NCBI GenBank assembly: GCA_016714445.1
Contig: JADJNF010000001.1
Coordinates: 372,001 to 436,000 of the forward strand
DNA from: Saprospiraceae bacterium
GTDB taxonomy: Bacteria > Bacteroidota > Bacteroidia > Chitinophagales > Saprospiraceae
Length of the DNA stretch: 64,000 nucleotides
Direction: 5' to 3'
In this document: one piece after another, positions 48,283 to 57,331 of the stretch
Layout of the letters: each line of letters starts with the position of its first letter
Position numbering within the stretch: the stretch's first letter is position 1
Notes under the pieces: model-generated
Told to the model about the DNA's origin: nothing
Databases searched by the model: none
The model's input: only the letters and a program-made list of their open reading frames with translations
Position numbers and translations under genes: made by a program

Positions 48283-48807
48283 TTAACCTCTTTCTTCAAG
48301 AGTTTTCAGAACACCAGCGATGGTCGAACCACCAGACTTAAGTGCACTAATAACATTTTTAGCAGGAGACTGTAACATAAATATTACATCACCAACCAAT
48401 TCATTTTTAGTCTTAAGTTTGGTAAGAATATCTAATTGGTCATCACCAAAAAATACATCGGAATCTATATAAGCTGCCTTCAAAAGAGGACGAGCATCTT
48501 TACCTCTGAACTCCTTTATAATAGAAGCAGGTAATTTTCCATCCTGTGAAAAAAGTACAGTACTCTGTCCCTTAAAAGCTTCAAATATTCCTTTAAAATT
48601 TTTACTGTCTGCTTGTTCACCCATAGCTTTTATAGCCAGTGCATTTTTAACAGTCTTTACTTCAACACCTTTTTCAAAGCATATCCGTCTTAACTGATTA
48701 ATTTTAGCAACAGTCAGAGTAGATGCATCTGTAACATAAAAATATGAAGAATTTTCAAATTTTTCTTTTAACTCTTCTACTAATAAACCTTTATCTGTTC
48801 GTGTCAT
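48283..48807 (-). CDS. rplJ: Ribosomal protein L10
   Basis: 174 residues. The N-terminal KGLLVEELKEKFENSSYFYVTD and KVKTVKNALAIKA-type region bind 23S rRNA, and the C-terminal helix (residues about 150-174, KNVISALKSGGSTIAGVLKTL) anchors L7/L12 dimers. The gap from rplA is only 18 bases, so no room exists for a separate L10 leader. Confidence 0.97.
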   Translation of the reverse strand: MTRTDKGLLVEELKEKFENSSYFYVTDASTLTVAKINQLRRICFEKGVEVKTVKNALAIKAMGEQADSKNFKGIFEAFKGQSTVLFSQDGKLPASIIKEFRGKDARPLLKAAYIDSDVFFGDDQLDILTKLKTKNELVGDVIFMLQSPAKNVISALKSGGSTIAGVLKTLEERG

Positions 48808-48825
48808 TGCTTTATATTTAATGGT

Positions 48826-49518
48826 TTATTTAATGGTTTTTGTATCAACAGATATGCCCGGACTCATTGTACTTGCAATACTGATTGATTTCATATAAGT
48901 ACCCTTTGCAGTAGAAGGTTTCATCTTTTCTAGGGTGGTAATTAACTCAATTGCATTTTCAGCCAATTTCTCTGGTGTAAAAGAAACACGACCAACCGGC
49001 GAATGAATTATTCCATACTTGTCAACCCTAAATGAAATTTTACCAGCTTTCACTTCTTCAACTGCCGCACCAACATTGATGGTAACCGTACCTGTTTTAG
49101 GGTTAGGCATTAATCCTCTAGGTCCCAGTATTCTTCCTATTTGACCTACCTTAGCCATTACATTGGGCATGGCAATGATTACATCTACATCTGTCCAGCC
49201 TTGGCTGATCTTAGTGATGAACTCATCCAATCCAACATAATCAGCACCAGCAGCTTTTGCTTCGGCTTCTTTGTCTGGTGTACATAAAACCAATACTCTT
49301 TTAACTTTACCTGTACCATGAGGAAGAGAAACGGTACCTCTGATTGCCTGATCTGCTTTTCTAGGATCAACACCCAATCTAACATGGATATCAACTGATG
49401 CGTCAAACTTAGCAGTGTTTACCTCTTTTACCAGTGCCACTGCATCTTTCAGAGCGTAAAGTTTGCTTGAATCAACTTTGGCATTTACTGCCTGTCTTTT
49501 TTTACTAACTTTTGCCAT
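48826..49518 (-). CDS. rplA: Ribosomal protein L1
   Basis: 230 residues from the ATG at 49518 (MAKVSKKRQAVNAKVD). An in-frame ATG at 49539 would add MYLKYYF, which is unlike L1 N-termini, so the inner start is preferred. Conserved segments include RGTVSLPHGTGK, MPNPKTGTVT and SFRVDKYGIIHSPVGRVSF. Binds 23S rRNA at the L1 stalk and often represses its own operon. Confidence 0.96.
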   Translation of the reverse strand: MAKVSKKRQAVNAKVDSSKLYALKDAVALVKEVNTAKFDASVDIHVRLGVDPRKADQAIRGTVSLPHGTGKVKRVLVLCTPDKEAEAKAAGADYVGLDEFITKISQGWTDVDVIIAMPNVMAKVGQIGRILGPRGLMPNPKTGTVTINVGAAVEEVKAGKISFRVDKYGIIHSPVGRVSFTPEKLAENAIELITTLEKMKPSTAKGTYMKSISIASTMSPGISVDTKTIK

Positions 49519-49581
49519 AAAATAATATTTAAGGTACAATCGTCAAAATAAATTTGACTCCCTTACCGATTAAAAAATAAA

Positions 49582-50046
49582 TTAATTTTCTTCTGTAACT
49601 GCTTTATTGCCCCATGGAGCATCACCAGATACAGTTATCCCCATACTTCTGGCTGTACCCGCAACCATTTTCATTGCAGATTCGACCGTAAACGCATTTA
49701 GATCTTTCATTTTACTCTCCGCTATGCCTTGGATTTGATCCCACGATACTGCGCCAACCTTATTTCTGTTCGGCTGTGGAGAACCACTTTTAATTTTTGC
49801 CAATTCCATGAGTTGTGCTGCCGCCGGAGGTGTCTTAATAACGAAATCAAAAGACTTATCTTTATATACAGTAATAAGGACAGGAAGTACTTTTCCAATT
49901 GCATCCTGTGTCTCTGCATTAAATCTTTTACAGAATTCCATTATATTCAAGCCTTTTGAACCTAAAGCAGGTCCAACTGGTGGTGCAGGATTTGCCTGAC
50001 CTCCTTTAACCTGGAGCTTTACATATGTTTGAATTTCTTTTGCCAT
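49582..50046 (-). CDS. rplK: Ribosomal protein L11
   Basis: 154 residues, slightly longer than the usual 141-147 because of a short C-terminal tail (DAPWGNKAVTEEN). Conserved features: LQVKGGQANPAPPVGPALG at the N-terminus, PPAAAQLMELAKIKSGS in the middle and ESAMKMVAGTARSMGI near the end. It forms part of the GTPase-associated centre of the ribosome. Located between nusG and rplA. Confidence 0.97.
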   Translation of the reverse strand: MAKEIQTYVKLQVKGGQANPAPPVGPALGSKGLNIMEFCKRFNAETQDAIGKVLPVLITVYKDKSFDFVIKTPPAAAQLMELAKIKSGSPQPNRNKVGAVSWDQIQGIAESKMKDLNAFTVESAMKMVAGTARSMGITVSGDAPWGNKAVTEEN

Positions 50047-50121
50047 TTTATTTATCTGGTTTATTAAATTAATACGAAGACTTTAGGGAAGCATCAATAT
50101 TGATCTAAAGTCATTTCTTCT

Positions 50122-50670
50122 TTATGATTGTTTTTCTACCTGCATGTAATTCAACTCAACTTCAGTACCTCTTCCAAATATCTTTACAATTACCTTCAAT
50201 TTCTTTTTATCTTCATTTACTTCTTTGACATCCCCAACAAAATCGTTGAAAGGTCCATCAATAATTTTTATAGTCTCACCAACAATAAATGGTTCAATCA
50301 TAGATGCTGTTACTTCCTGTGAGTCATCGACCTTACCAAGCATCCTGTTTGCTTCCGTTTGTGACATCGGGATAGGATGGGTTTTACCAAGAAAATGAAT
50401 TACATTGGCAACATTTGTTATCACCTGAACCATCTCTCCTGAAAACTTACCATGCACAGCTTCAACAAGAATATATCCAGGAAGAATATTTCTTTCAAGA
50501 ATTACTTTTTTGCCGTTTCTGATTTTATACACTTTCTCTGAAGGAACCAAGACTTGTGTAACAACTTCTTCCCATTTGTTTCTTTGTATTTCAAGCTCAA
50601 TACGCTCTTTAATACTTTTCTCTTTTCCACTCACGACTCTGAGAGAGTACCATTTTTTATCTTCGGACAT
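50122..50670 (-). CDS. nusG: Transcription antitermination/elongation factor NusG
   Basis: 182 residues. The NGN domain starts KKWYSLRVVSGKEKSIKERI and includes LPGYILVEA; the KOW domain is at about residues 125-175 (PFIVGETIKIIDGPFNDFVGDVKEV). It couples RNA polymerase to the ribosome and Rho. Located 23 bases after secE. Confidence 0.98.
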   Translation of the reverse strand: MSEDKKWYSLRVVSGKEKSIKERIELEIQRNKWEEVVTQVLVPSEKVYKIRNGKKVILERNILPGYILVEAVHGKFSGEMVQVITNVANVIHFLGKTHPIPMSQTEANRMLGKVDDSQEVTASMIEPFIVGETIKIIDGPFNDFVGDVKEVNEDKKKLKVIVKIFGRGTEVELNYMQVEKQS

Positions 50671-50693
50671 TATAAATTAAATTTAATGTTAAA

Positions 50694-50882
50694 TTATTGT
50701 TCGTAGATAAACTTTAAAGCATTGTTTGCGATGAAATCAAATAGGAATATAATCAGCGAAAGTATTATAGTGGAAACAATTACTAATCTTGCACTACTAA
50801 ATAACTCCGGCCAGGTAGGCCAAGTCACATGATTGATGAGTTCGTCATAACTCTCTTTCAGATATAGTCTGATATTCTCCAT
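50694..50882 (-). CDS. secE: Preprotein translocase subunit SecE
   Basis: 62 residues, the short single-helix form of SecE. The amphipathic ESYDELINHVTWPTWPELFSS precedes one membrane helix (LVIVSTIILSLIIFLFDFIA). It stabilises SecY. Located between tRNA-Trp and nusG. Confidence 0.97.
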   Translation of the reverse strand: MENIRLYLKESYDELINHVTWPTWPELFSSARLVIVSTIILSLIIFLFDFIANNALKFIYEQ

Positions 50883-50932
50883 TGTACTATATTTTATTTC
50901 TGAAAAATTCAGAAATTATTAATTAAAATTAG

Positions 50933-51005
50933 CAGGGGAGACAGGGATCGAACCCGCAACCTACGGTTTTGGAGACCGCCACTCTACCAATTGAGCTACT
51001 CCCCT
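50933..51005 (-). tRNA. tRNA-Trp (CCA anticodon)
   Basis: 73 bases: acceptor arms AGGGGAG and CTCCCCT pair, discriminator G, anticodon loop CTCCAAA giving CCA, and a GGTTCGATCCC T-arm. It lies 50 bases upstream of secE on the same strand. Confidence 0.95.
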
Positions 51006-51036
51006 AAAATATCTATTGATAAAAACTAACACAAAA

Positions 51037-51074
51037 TGAAAAATTAAGTACCCGTGAGAGCACTTAATTTTTCA
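51037..51074 (-). terminator. Hairpin terminator or attenuator after tuf
   Basis: A perfect 13-bp stem, TGAAAAATTAAGT (51037-51049) with ACTTAATTTTTCA (51062-51074). It is AT-rich and ends in T-rich sequence on the minus strand. It lies between tuf and tRNA-Trp and may set the level of transcription entering secE-nusG and the ribosomal genes. Confidence 0.7.
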
Positions 51075-51098
51075 AAATATTTTATAGTATGAAACTTA

Positions 51099-52295
51099 TT
51101 AGGAAATAATCTCAGTTACCTGACCTGCTCCTACAGTTCTTCCACCTTCTCTGATCGCAAATCGAAGACCTTTCTCCATTGCTATCGGACTTATCAATTT
51201 TACTTCCAGTGAAACGTTATCCCCAGGCATAACCATTTCTACTCCAGCTGGTAAACTTACATCACCTGTTACGTCAGTTGTTCTAAAGTAAAACTGAGGT
51301 CTATAACCGTTAAAGAATGGAGTATGTCTTCCACCTTCATCTTTACCCAATACGTAGATTTCACACTTGAAGTGTGCATGTGGTTTTACAGAACCCGGTT
51401 TAACAATAACCATTCCTCTTCTGATGGCATCTTTTTCAATACCTCTAAGAAGTATACCTGCATTATCTCCAGCTTCACCTCTTTCAAGGATCTTTCTGAA
51501 CATCTCAACTCCTGTTACTGTAGATGTCAAAGGCTTATCACCAACTTTCATCATACCAATAATTTCTACAGGATCTCCGGTATTGATAACACCTCTTTCA
51601 ATTCTACCAGTTGCAACAGTACCTCTACCAGTGATAGAGAATACATCTTCTATTGGCATAAGGAAAGTCTTATCAACATCTCTTACAGGTTCTGGAATGT
51701 TTGCATCTACTGCAGCCATCAGATCAAGAATCTGTTGTTTTGCTTTTGCATCACCTTCAAGTGCCTTTAAAGCTGAACCCTGAATAATTGCAGCATTGTC
51801 TCCATCAAACTGATAAGCACTTAAGAGCTCTCTTAGTTCCATTTCAACTAATTCTAACATTTCAGGATCATCTACTAGATCCACTTTGTTCATAAATACT
51901 ACTACTGCAGGTACTCCTACCTGTCTTGCCAAAAGGATATGCTCTCTGGTTTGAGGCATAGGACCGTCAGTAGCTGCGCATACTAAGATAGCACCATCCA
52001 TTTGAGCAGCACCTGTAACCATGTTTTTCACATAATCGGCGTGACCAGGACAATCCACGTGTGCATAGTGTCTGTTTTCCGTTTCGTACTCTACGTGCGC
52101 GGTGTTGATAGTGATACCTCTTTCTTTTTCTTCCGGAGCGGCGTCGATAGAATCATAATCTTTCTTCTCTGCGAAACCTTTCTCAGAAAGCACGTAAGTG
52201 ATTGCGGCAGTAAGGGTTGTCTTACCGTGGTCAACGTGACCAATCGTTCCGATATTTACGTGTGGTTTGGTTCTTACAAATGTTGATTTAGCCAT
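51099..52295 (-). CDS. tuf: Elongation factor Tu
   Basis: 398 residues. GTPase motifs are complete: G1 GHVDHGKT (residues about 19-26), G3 DCPGHADY and G4 NKVDLVDD, plus the switch I RGITINTAH. Domains 2 and 3 follow, ending AIREGGRTVGAGQVTEI. It delivers aminoacyl-tRNA to the ribosome. It is located directly after the four-tRNA cluster, as in the classic tRNA-tufB arrangement. Confidence 0.99.
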   Translation of the reverse strand: MAKSTFVRTKPHVNIGTIGHVDHGKTTLTAAITYVLSEKGFAEKKDYDSIDAAPEEKERGITINTAHVEYETENRHYAHVDCPGHADYVKNMVTGAAQMDGAILVCAATDGPMPQTREHILLARQVGVPAVVVFMNKVDLVDDPEMLELVEMELRELLSAYQFDGDNAAIIQGSALKALEGDAKAKQQILDLMAAVDANIPEPVRDVDKTFLMPIEDVFSITGRGTVATGRIERGVINTGDPVEIIGMMKVGDKPLTSTVTGVEMFRKILERGEAGDNAGILLRGIEKDAIRRGMVIVKPGSVKPHAHFKCEIYVLGKDEGGRHTPFFNGYRPQFYFRTTDVTGDVSLPAGVEMVMPGDNVSLEVKLISPIAMEKGLRFAIREGGRTVGAGQVTEIIS

Positions 52296-52350
52296 CAGTT
52301 AAAATTTTCTGAACTTTAATTATTATTAAAAAATATTATACATAAAAATG

Positions 52351-52422
<72 letters not shown>

Positions 52423-52461
52423 CAAAAAAAAATTATTAGCTCCGGGTGTTTGAAAAATTGG

Positions 52462-52534
52462 AGCGGAAGACGAGACTCGAACTCGCGACCCTCAGCTTGG
52501 AAGGCTGATGCTCTACCAACTGAGCTACTTCCGC
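52462..52534 (-). tRNA. tRNA-Gly (TCC anticodon)
   Basis: 73 bases: acceptor arms GCGGAAG and CTTCCGC pair, discriminator T, anticodon loop CTTCCAA giving TCC, T-arm GAGTTCGAGTCTC. Confidence 0.95.
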
Positions 52535-52563
52535 AATAGTCAAGCAATATAAAAGTGCTGTAG

Positions 52564-52646
52564 TGGGGATGATAGGATTCGAACCTATTCAGGCGTAGCC
52601 AACAGATTTACAGTCTGCCCCGTCTCTCCAACTTCGGCGCATCCCC
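52564..52646 (-). tRNA. tRNA-Tyr (GTA anticodon)
   Basis: 83 bases with a long variable arm (class II): acceptor arms GGGGATG and CATCCCC pair, discriminator A, anticodon loop CTGTAAA giving GTA. Confidence 0.95.
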
Positions 52647-52657
52647 GACACTCTTAG

Positions 52658-52731
52658 AGCCGATGGAGGGATTCGAACCCCCGACCCGCTGATTACAAAT
52701 CAGCTGCTCTGGCCAGCTGAGCTACATCGGC
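52658..52731 (-). tRNA. tRNA-Thr (TGT anticodon)
   Basis: 74 bases: acceptor arms GCCGATG and CATCGGC pair, anticodon loop TTTGTAA giving TGT. It is the first tRNA of the cluster, closest to the promoter. Confidence 0.95.
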
Positions 52732-52789
52732 ATGCTATATTTTATATCAAAATTTCAAACTACAAATGGATCTTTTTCCAAAAGCGATG

Positions 52790-52814
52790 CAAAGGTAAAT
52801 CTTTCTCAAATATA
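52790..52814 (-). promoter_or_regulatory. Candidate promoter(s) of the tRNA-tuf-secE-rpo operon
   Basis: Two exact TAnnTTTG matches on the minus strand: TACCTTTG (52790-52797) and TATATTTG (52807-52814), 59 and 76 bases before the first tRNA. They are too close to be the two halves of one promoter, so they may be alternative start sites; T-rich sequence lies at the -33 distance of both. Confidence 0.5.
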
Positions 52815-53340
52815 AAAAAACTTTATTTAAAAAAAAATAAAAAAAAACGATGATTTCAATTAATCCTATATAGTACTTGGTCTTTTCCTATTCATTTCAA
52901 CAAATAAACTGTCTTTAAATGTATTTTATTTCAGCTAATTCCTTGAAGATTACATTCAAAAAAGTTCCTGATTAAAGATTTCATCTTTCGAAATTATTTA
53001 TCTTACTTTCAAATCACATGATAAATGTAATTCTAAAGTCCACTACGAAAAGTCTAAAAATAAAGAAATGCTTTTAAACTTCAAATCCCTAACAAACACA
53101 AAATAATGGATATTAACTTTATGAAATTTGTGATTCTAAATGGATTTAAGGCCCTTGTGACAAAATTATACTTTTTGGAGCAAACTACCTCCTTTTTTTT
53201 AATAATATCTAACTATCAATTTTTATGATTTGTCTTTCTAATTTTTAAATTTTAAGTAAAGACAATGTTTCTCAGGTCATTATTATTAACAAAAAAAGCA
53301 TAGTTGTCGATAGATTCAAAATCAGTACACAGGAAATTTA

Positions 53341-53356
53341 TTTTTCGCAAACCAAT
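53341..53356 (+). repeat. 16-base intergenic repeat, copy 1
   Basis: The segment TTTTTCGCAAACCAAT occurs here, 124 bases before the subtilisin ATG, and again at 59941-59956, 116 bases before the SlyD-like ATG. Chance identity cannot be excluded. Confidence 0.4.
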
Positions 53357-53479
53357 GTATCATGGTTTTACTACCGAGAATGATTGAAACTGATAAATTT
53401 ATTGCTCTTTAAAGTCTGTTTGTGAAAAATAGAATTATTTTGTGCGATCATTTTAAATACATAAAATATTATATAATTT

Positions 53480-56461
53480 ATGCGAACTATGAAAGTTTTG
53501 ATAACAGTCCATTTATTTTTGGCGCACACCCTTATTATTGCCCAATCTAATTATGCTGGTGGTAAATATTCAGAAAAACTATCAACAGAAATAAATTTAG
53601 ATAGTAAAAAATGGGTTTCTATCCATATCGTTTTGTCTGATCAACTGGATTATAATCTATGGAATAAAACAGAAGATGCAGCCAGGAGCGAGTTAAATAG
53701 CAAACAGCGTAAAATAGTAAGTGATCTTAAAAAGAATGCAGAAAGGTCGCAACAGGAGCTACTGGTATTCTTAGGTCAATCTCAGGATGTAGCAGTAACC
53801 AGCATACAGACCCATTGGATTGCCAATGTAATCACTTGCAGGGTTAAAATGAATTTTATACCTACCGTTGCTGCACGGGAAGATGTAAGATGGGTAGGAT
53901 TAAATTCAAAACTGAAACATACTGCCATAACCGAAATTGCCACTGTTCAAGCTGAAGCTGCACCAAATAAAACTGAAAAGGGATTGATCGCTATAGGTGC
54001 TCCTGAAATGTGGGCTTTGGGTTATACCGGGTATGGAAGACTTGCCTTTATCGCAGATACTGGCACAGATCCAAAACATCCTGCTATTTCATACCAATAT
54101 AATGGACTCCAAAATGGCAATATGTCTTCATGGTACAGTTTTGGAAATTCAAAATCGCCCTATGATTGTGATAGACACGGAACACATGTAACAGGTACCA
54201 TATTGGGTTTGGACAGATCGACAAATGATACTATTGGAGTTGCTTTTAATTCCAAATGGATTGCCGGCGACATCCTTTGCGGAATTGGAACAGAAGATAA
54301 CATTGGGGCATTTGAATGGGCTCTGGATCCTGATGGAAACCCTGAGACTACTTCAGACATACCTGATGTAATCAATAATTCCTGGTATGATCCAAGTCTA
54401 ACCGAGTTGGATTGTTACAGTGTTTATTTACCTATACTCGAATCTTTGGAAGCTGCAGGAATAGCCGTAGTTTTTTCTGCTGGAAATTCAGGTCCGGAAG
54501 AGAATACGATAACTCCTCCTCATAATATCAACATCAATGAAGTAAACAGCTTTACTGTAGGTGCATTAAATGGTAATAGTAGCTCATTACCTATCGCGAG
54601 TTTTTCCAGTAATGGGCCATCCCATTGTCCCGGTGAAGGTGCTTTAAAAATTAAACCTGAAGTTTCTGCCCCTGGAGTACAAGTGAGGTCATGTGTGCCT
54701 GGTGGTGATTATGCATTATTCAATGGAACTTCTATGGCTGCTCCTCATGTAAGTGGTGCTATACTTCTTCTGAAAGAAGCATATCCATATCTCAGCGGGA
54801 AAGAGCTAAAACTAGCCTTATATCATTCGGCCAGAGATCTTGGTGTACCTGGTGAAGATAATAAATTTGGTATGGGAATAATCAATGTATATGATGCATA
54901 TTTATATTTATTGGCAAAAGGTTACCAGCCAGTTCCTGGTCTAGTGGCAAATGATGTTTTACTTTTGGATGTGAAACACGCGCCTGTAGGATGTGAAAAT
55001 AAACTTTATCCACAACTTTTGGTAGAAAATAGTGGAACGGATACATTAACTGCTCTTGAAATACATTTTGAGGGATTAACCTTTGATAAAACTTATCATT
55101 GGGAAGGTATTTTAGCTCCTAAAGATAGGTCAACCATTCAAGTATACATTACAGACGTTCCTGACAACAGAGATGTTATTACAATAACTTTGATGAGACC
55201 AAACGGAAGAGAGGACTCTAAACCTTTAAACAACATGTTTTCATTAAAATTAAAAGTTTCTGACCGATTTCCTACCGAAAACAATTGGCTATTTTCTGAA
55301 AATATTTGTGCAAACTCCATTTTTTATCTGAAGGCTCCTGAAACCTTGCCAGTTGCTCCGTTTAGTGTAAAGTGGTATGACAAACTATATGATGGAGACT
55401 TAAAATTTGAGGGAAAAAGTATCCTTGTTGAAGAAAAAGCAAAAATTGAGTCTTTGTACGCAGAATTACAATATAGAGACAATGCAGGGATATCTCCTAA
55501 ATTTAATTCTACAGGTAAATATGAAGAAGCAGGTGAAGAAGGACTTATCTTTGATGCCAATAGCAATTTCACGTTGGATACATTTACAGTGTATAGTGAA
55601 AAAATAGGTATAAGACAGTTCTATTTGTATGATGAAAATGGAGACTCAATAACTTCCACAAAAAAATATATAAATAAAATTGGAGCTAATGTTGTCAAGC
55701 TAAACTGGAGCATTTCTGCGGGTCAAAATTACAGAATAGTAAAAAAAGATGGCAAAGCTTTATTCAGTAATCAAAAAGTTAGTGAATTTCCCATCCAGTC
55801 TGCTGATGATATTGTCACCATCCGTTCAGGCACCAATGGAAACATGTATAATTATTTTTATAACTGGAAAATATCCTACACTCATCCTTGTGGTCGCGTT
55901 CCATTTTTATTGGAAGCCAGGAAAGATACTGTGGTAGGCAGTCCTGAGTTCGAGTTATCGACAGACACCTTATTTCTGCCGGGTAATAGCACCATTCAGA
56001 TAAAAAATACATCCAAATTTCTAAAATCTTACCTATGGGATATGGGGGACGGTAAAAATTATACAGAAGAAAATGTAGAACATAATTATGAATCCACCGG
56101 AACTTACAATATTGTACTTAGCGCAATAGATGAACAAAATTGTCTGATTACCACTGGAAAAAAATTGGTAGTTCTTCAAACTACATCCAGTTTTGATGAA
56201 GAATCAGGTCAAAATACTGAAGCAATAAAGATATATCCCAATCCTGTCAAAACCGAATTATATGTTTTGTCGGATCAAAATTTTGATCATGAATTAAAAC
56301 TTCAATTAACCGATATAAACGGAAAAAATATATCCGTCACACCGTTTAAAAAGGGAGTTAATCAAATGGTATTGGACGTTGAAAACGTTCCACTTGGTGT
56401 ATATTTGCTAAAAGTAGTTATTGGCAATAAAATCATTACCAAAAAAATAGTTAGACTTTAA
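53480..56461 (+). CDS. T9SS-exported subtilisin-like serine protease (S8)
   Basis: 993 residues. A signal peptide (to about residue 21) is followed by a probable propeptide and an S8 catalytic domain at about residues 170-480 with D193 (IADTGTD), H233 (DRHGTHVTGT) and S418 (NGTSMAAPHVSG). Then come beta-rich regions, a PKD domain (about residues 840-900, SYLWDMGDGKNYTEENVEHNY) and a C-terminal type IX sorting domain (IYPNPVKTELYVLS, VPLGVYLLKVV). It is a secreted or cell-surface protease. It stands alone, with a long gene-free region upstream. Confidence 0.93.
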   Translation: MRTMKVLITVHLFLAHTLIIAQSNYAGGKYSEKLSTEINLDSKKWVSIHIVLSDQLDYNLWNKTEDAARSELNSKQRKIVSDLKKNAERSQQELLVFLGQSQDVAVTSIQTHWIANVITCRVKMNFIPTVAAREDVRWVGLNSKLKHTAITEIATVQAEAAPNKTEKGLIAIGAPEMWALGYTGYGRLAFIADTGTDPKHPAISYQYNGLQNGNMSSWYSFGNSKSPYDCDRHGTHVTGTILGLDRSTNDTIGVAFNSKWIAGDILCGIGTEDNIGAFEWALDPDGNPETTSDIPDVINNSWYDPSLTELDCYSVYLPILESLEAAGIAVVFSAGNSGPEENTITPPHNININEVNSFTVGALNGNSSSLPIASFSSNGPSHCPGEGALKIKPEVSAPGVQVRSCVPGGDYALFNGTSMAAPHVSGAILLLKEAYPYLSGKELKLALYHSARDLGVPGEDNKFGMGIINVYDAYLYLLAKGYQPVPGLVANDVLLLDVKHAPVGCENKLYPQLLVENSGTDTLTALEIHFEGLTFDKTYHWEGILAPKDRSTIQVYITDVPDNRDVITITLMRPNGREDSKPLNNMFSLKLKVSDRFPTENNWLFSENICANSIFYLKAPETLPVAPFSVKWYDKLYDGDLKFEGKSILVEEKAKIESLYAELQYRDNAGISPKFNSTGKYEEAGEEGLIFDANSNFTLDTFTVYSEKIGIRQFYLYDENGDSITSTKKYINKIGANVVKLNWSISAGQNYRIVKKDGKALFSNQKVSEFPIQSADDIVTIRSGTNGNMYNYFYNWKISYTHPCGRVPFLLEARKDTVVGSPEFELSTDTLFLPGNSTIQIKNTSKFLKSYLWDMGDGKNYTEENVEHNYESTGTYNIVLSAIDEQNCLITTGKKLVVLQTTSSFDEESGQNTEAIKIYPNPVKTELYVLSDQNFDHELKLQLTDINGKNISVTPFKKGVNQMVLDVENVPLGVYLLKVVIGNKIITKKIVRL

Positions 56462-56581
56462 TCATTCATACAATTGGTTATCATGGTTAATCAAGATGAT
56501 ATTCATAAACCCGAAACTGAACATTACATAAGCTTTACTTGTTTGGGCTTATTAAGTTAAATAAAAATAACATATAATATT

Positions 56582-56827
56582 ATGGCATTCGAAGATATTG
56601 ACAATTTACCTATAACGTGGACTGATTATGAAGATATAGGTATGAGACTCTATGATAGATTTGGTGATGAATATACGGAAGGCAAAATATACAGAACCCG
56701 TTTCACTGAGCTTATAGAATGGGTTTTGCAGATTAAAAATTTTGAGGGAAAACGGGAAGACTGCAATGAGGGCCATTTGGAACAGATACAAGCTAAATGG
56801 GTATATGAATGGAGAGACAACCAATAA
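56582..56827 (+). CDS. iscX: Fe-S assembly protein IscX
   Basis: 81 residues. The ITWTDYEDIGMRLYDRF start, RTRFTELIEWVLQI and the acidic ending match the IscX (YfhJ) family, small proteins that bind the cysteine desulfurase IscS and tune Fe-S cluster assembly. It is longer than the Escherichia coli protein (66 residues), mainly through an N-terminal extension and a short insert. It opens a tight run of genes (6 bases to the next). Confidence 0.88.
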   Translation: MAFEDIDNLPITWTDYEDIGMRLYDRFGDEYTEGKIYRTRFTELIEWVLQIKNFEGKREDCNEGHLEQIQAKWVYEWRDNQ

Positions 56828-56833
56828 TAAGGT

Positions 56834-57331
56834 ATGGAAGATAACTTAATGAATGGTATTACCACTTTCATATTTGATGTGGATGGAGTTTTTACCAATA
56901 GTGAGGTAATTGTTATGGAAAATGGGGATCATGTCAGAACCATGAATACCAGAGATGGCCAGGCCTTAAAATTTGCTATCGAAGCTGGATACAATGTCGC
57001 CATTATTACAAAGGGATTTTCTGCCGGAGTAAGAAAAAGATTTGAATTTTTAGGTGTCCCGCATATTTATGACAGACTTACAGAAAAAGAAAGTGCTTTT
57101 GATGATTATGTCAATAAACTTGGGCTGATTAAAAGTGAAGTTCTTTATATGGGAGATGATATACCTGATTTAGTGTTATTTGAAAAAGTAGGAATATCAG
57201 CATGTCCGGCGGATGCAGCGACAGAAAATTTACAAAGAGCCAAATATATTTCATCCAAAAACGGTGGTCATGGTTGTGTCCGTGAAGTAATAGAAAAGGT
57301 TATGCGTCTACAGGGGAAATGGAATTTTTAA
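56834..57331 (+). CDS. KdsC-like HAD phosphatase (KDO 8-phosphate phosphatase)
   Basis: 165 residues of the HAD type C0 (capless) family: FDVDGVFTNSEV (nucleophile Asp and DxD), then YMGDDIPDLVLFEKVG with the magnesium-binding aspartates. Length and the FDVDGV(F/L)T pattern fit KdsC, which makes KDO for lipopolysaccharide. Close relatives act on N-acylneuraminate 9-phosphate. Its 3' end overlaps the UbiA gene by 13 bases. Confidence 0.88.
   Translation: MEDNLMNGITTFIFDVDGVFTNSEVIVMENGDHVRTMNTRDGQALKFAIEAGYNVAIITKGFSAGVRKRFEFLGVPHIYDRLTEKESAFDDYVNKLGLIKSEVLYMGDDIPDLVLFEKVGISACPADAATENLQRAKYISSKNGGHGCVREVIEKVMRLQGKWNF

Larger units (their letters stand above)
52732..53479. other. Gene-free AT-rich region upstream of the tRNA-tuf operon
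   Basis: About 750 bases with no supportable gene on either strand. It holds the promoter boxes of the tRNA operon near its left end (52790-52814), a long A-rich tract near 52814-52850, and a 16-base segment (53341-53356) that recurs upstream of the SlyD-like gene. The promoter of the subtilisin gene must lie in its right end, but no exact -7 box was seen there. Confidence 0.6.

Noticed and set aside
49185..49959. Frames of 65-76 codons within rplA and rplK
   Set aside because: They overlap highly conserved ribosomal protein genes in other frames.
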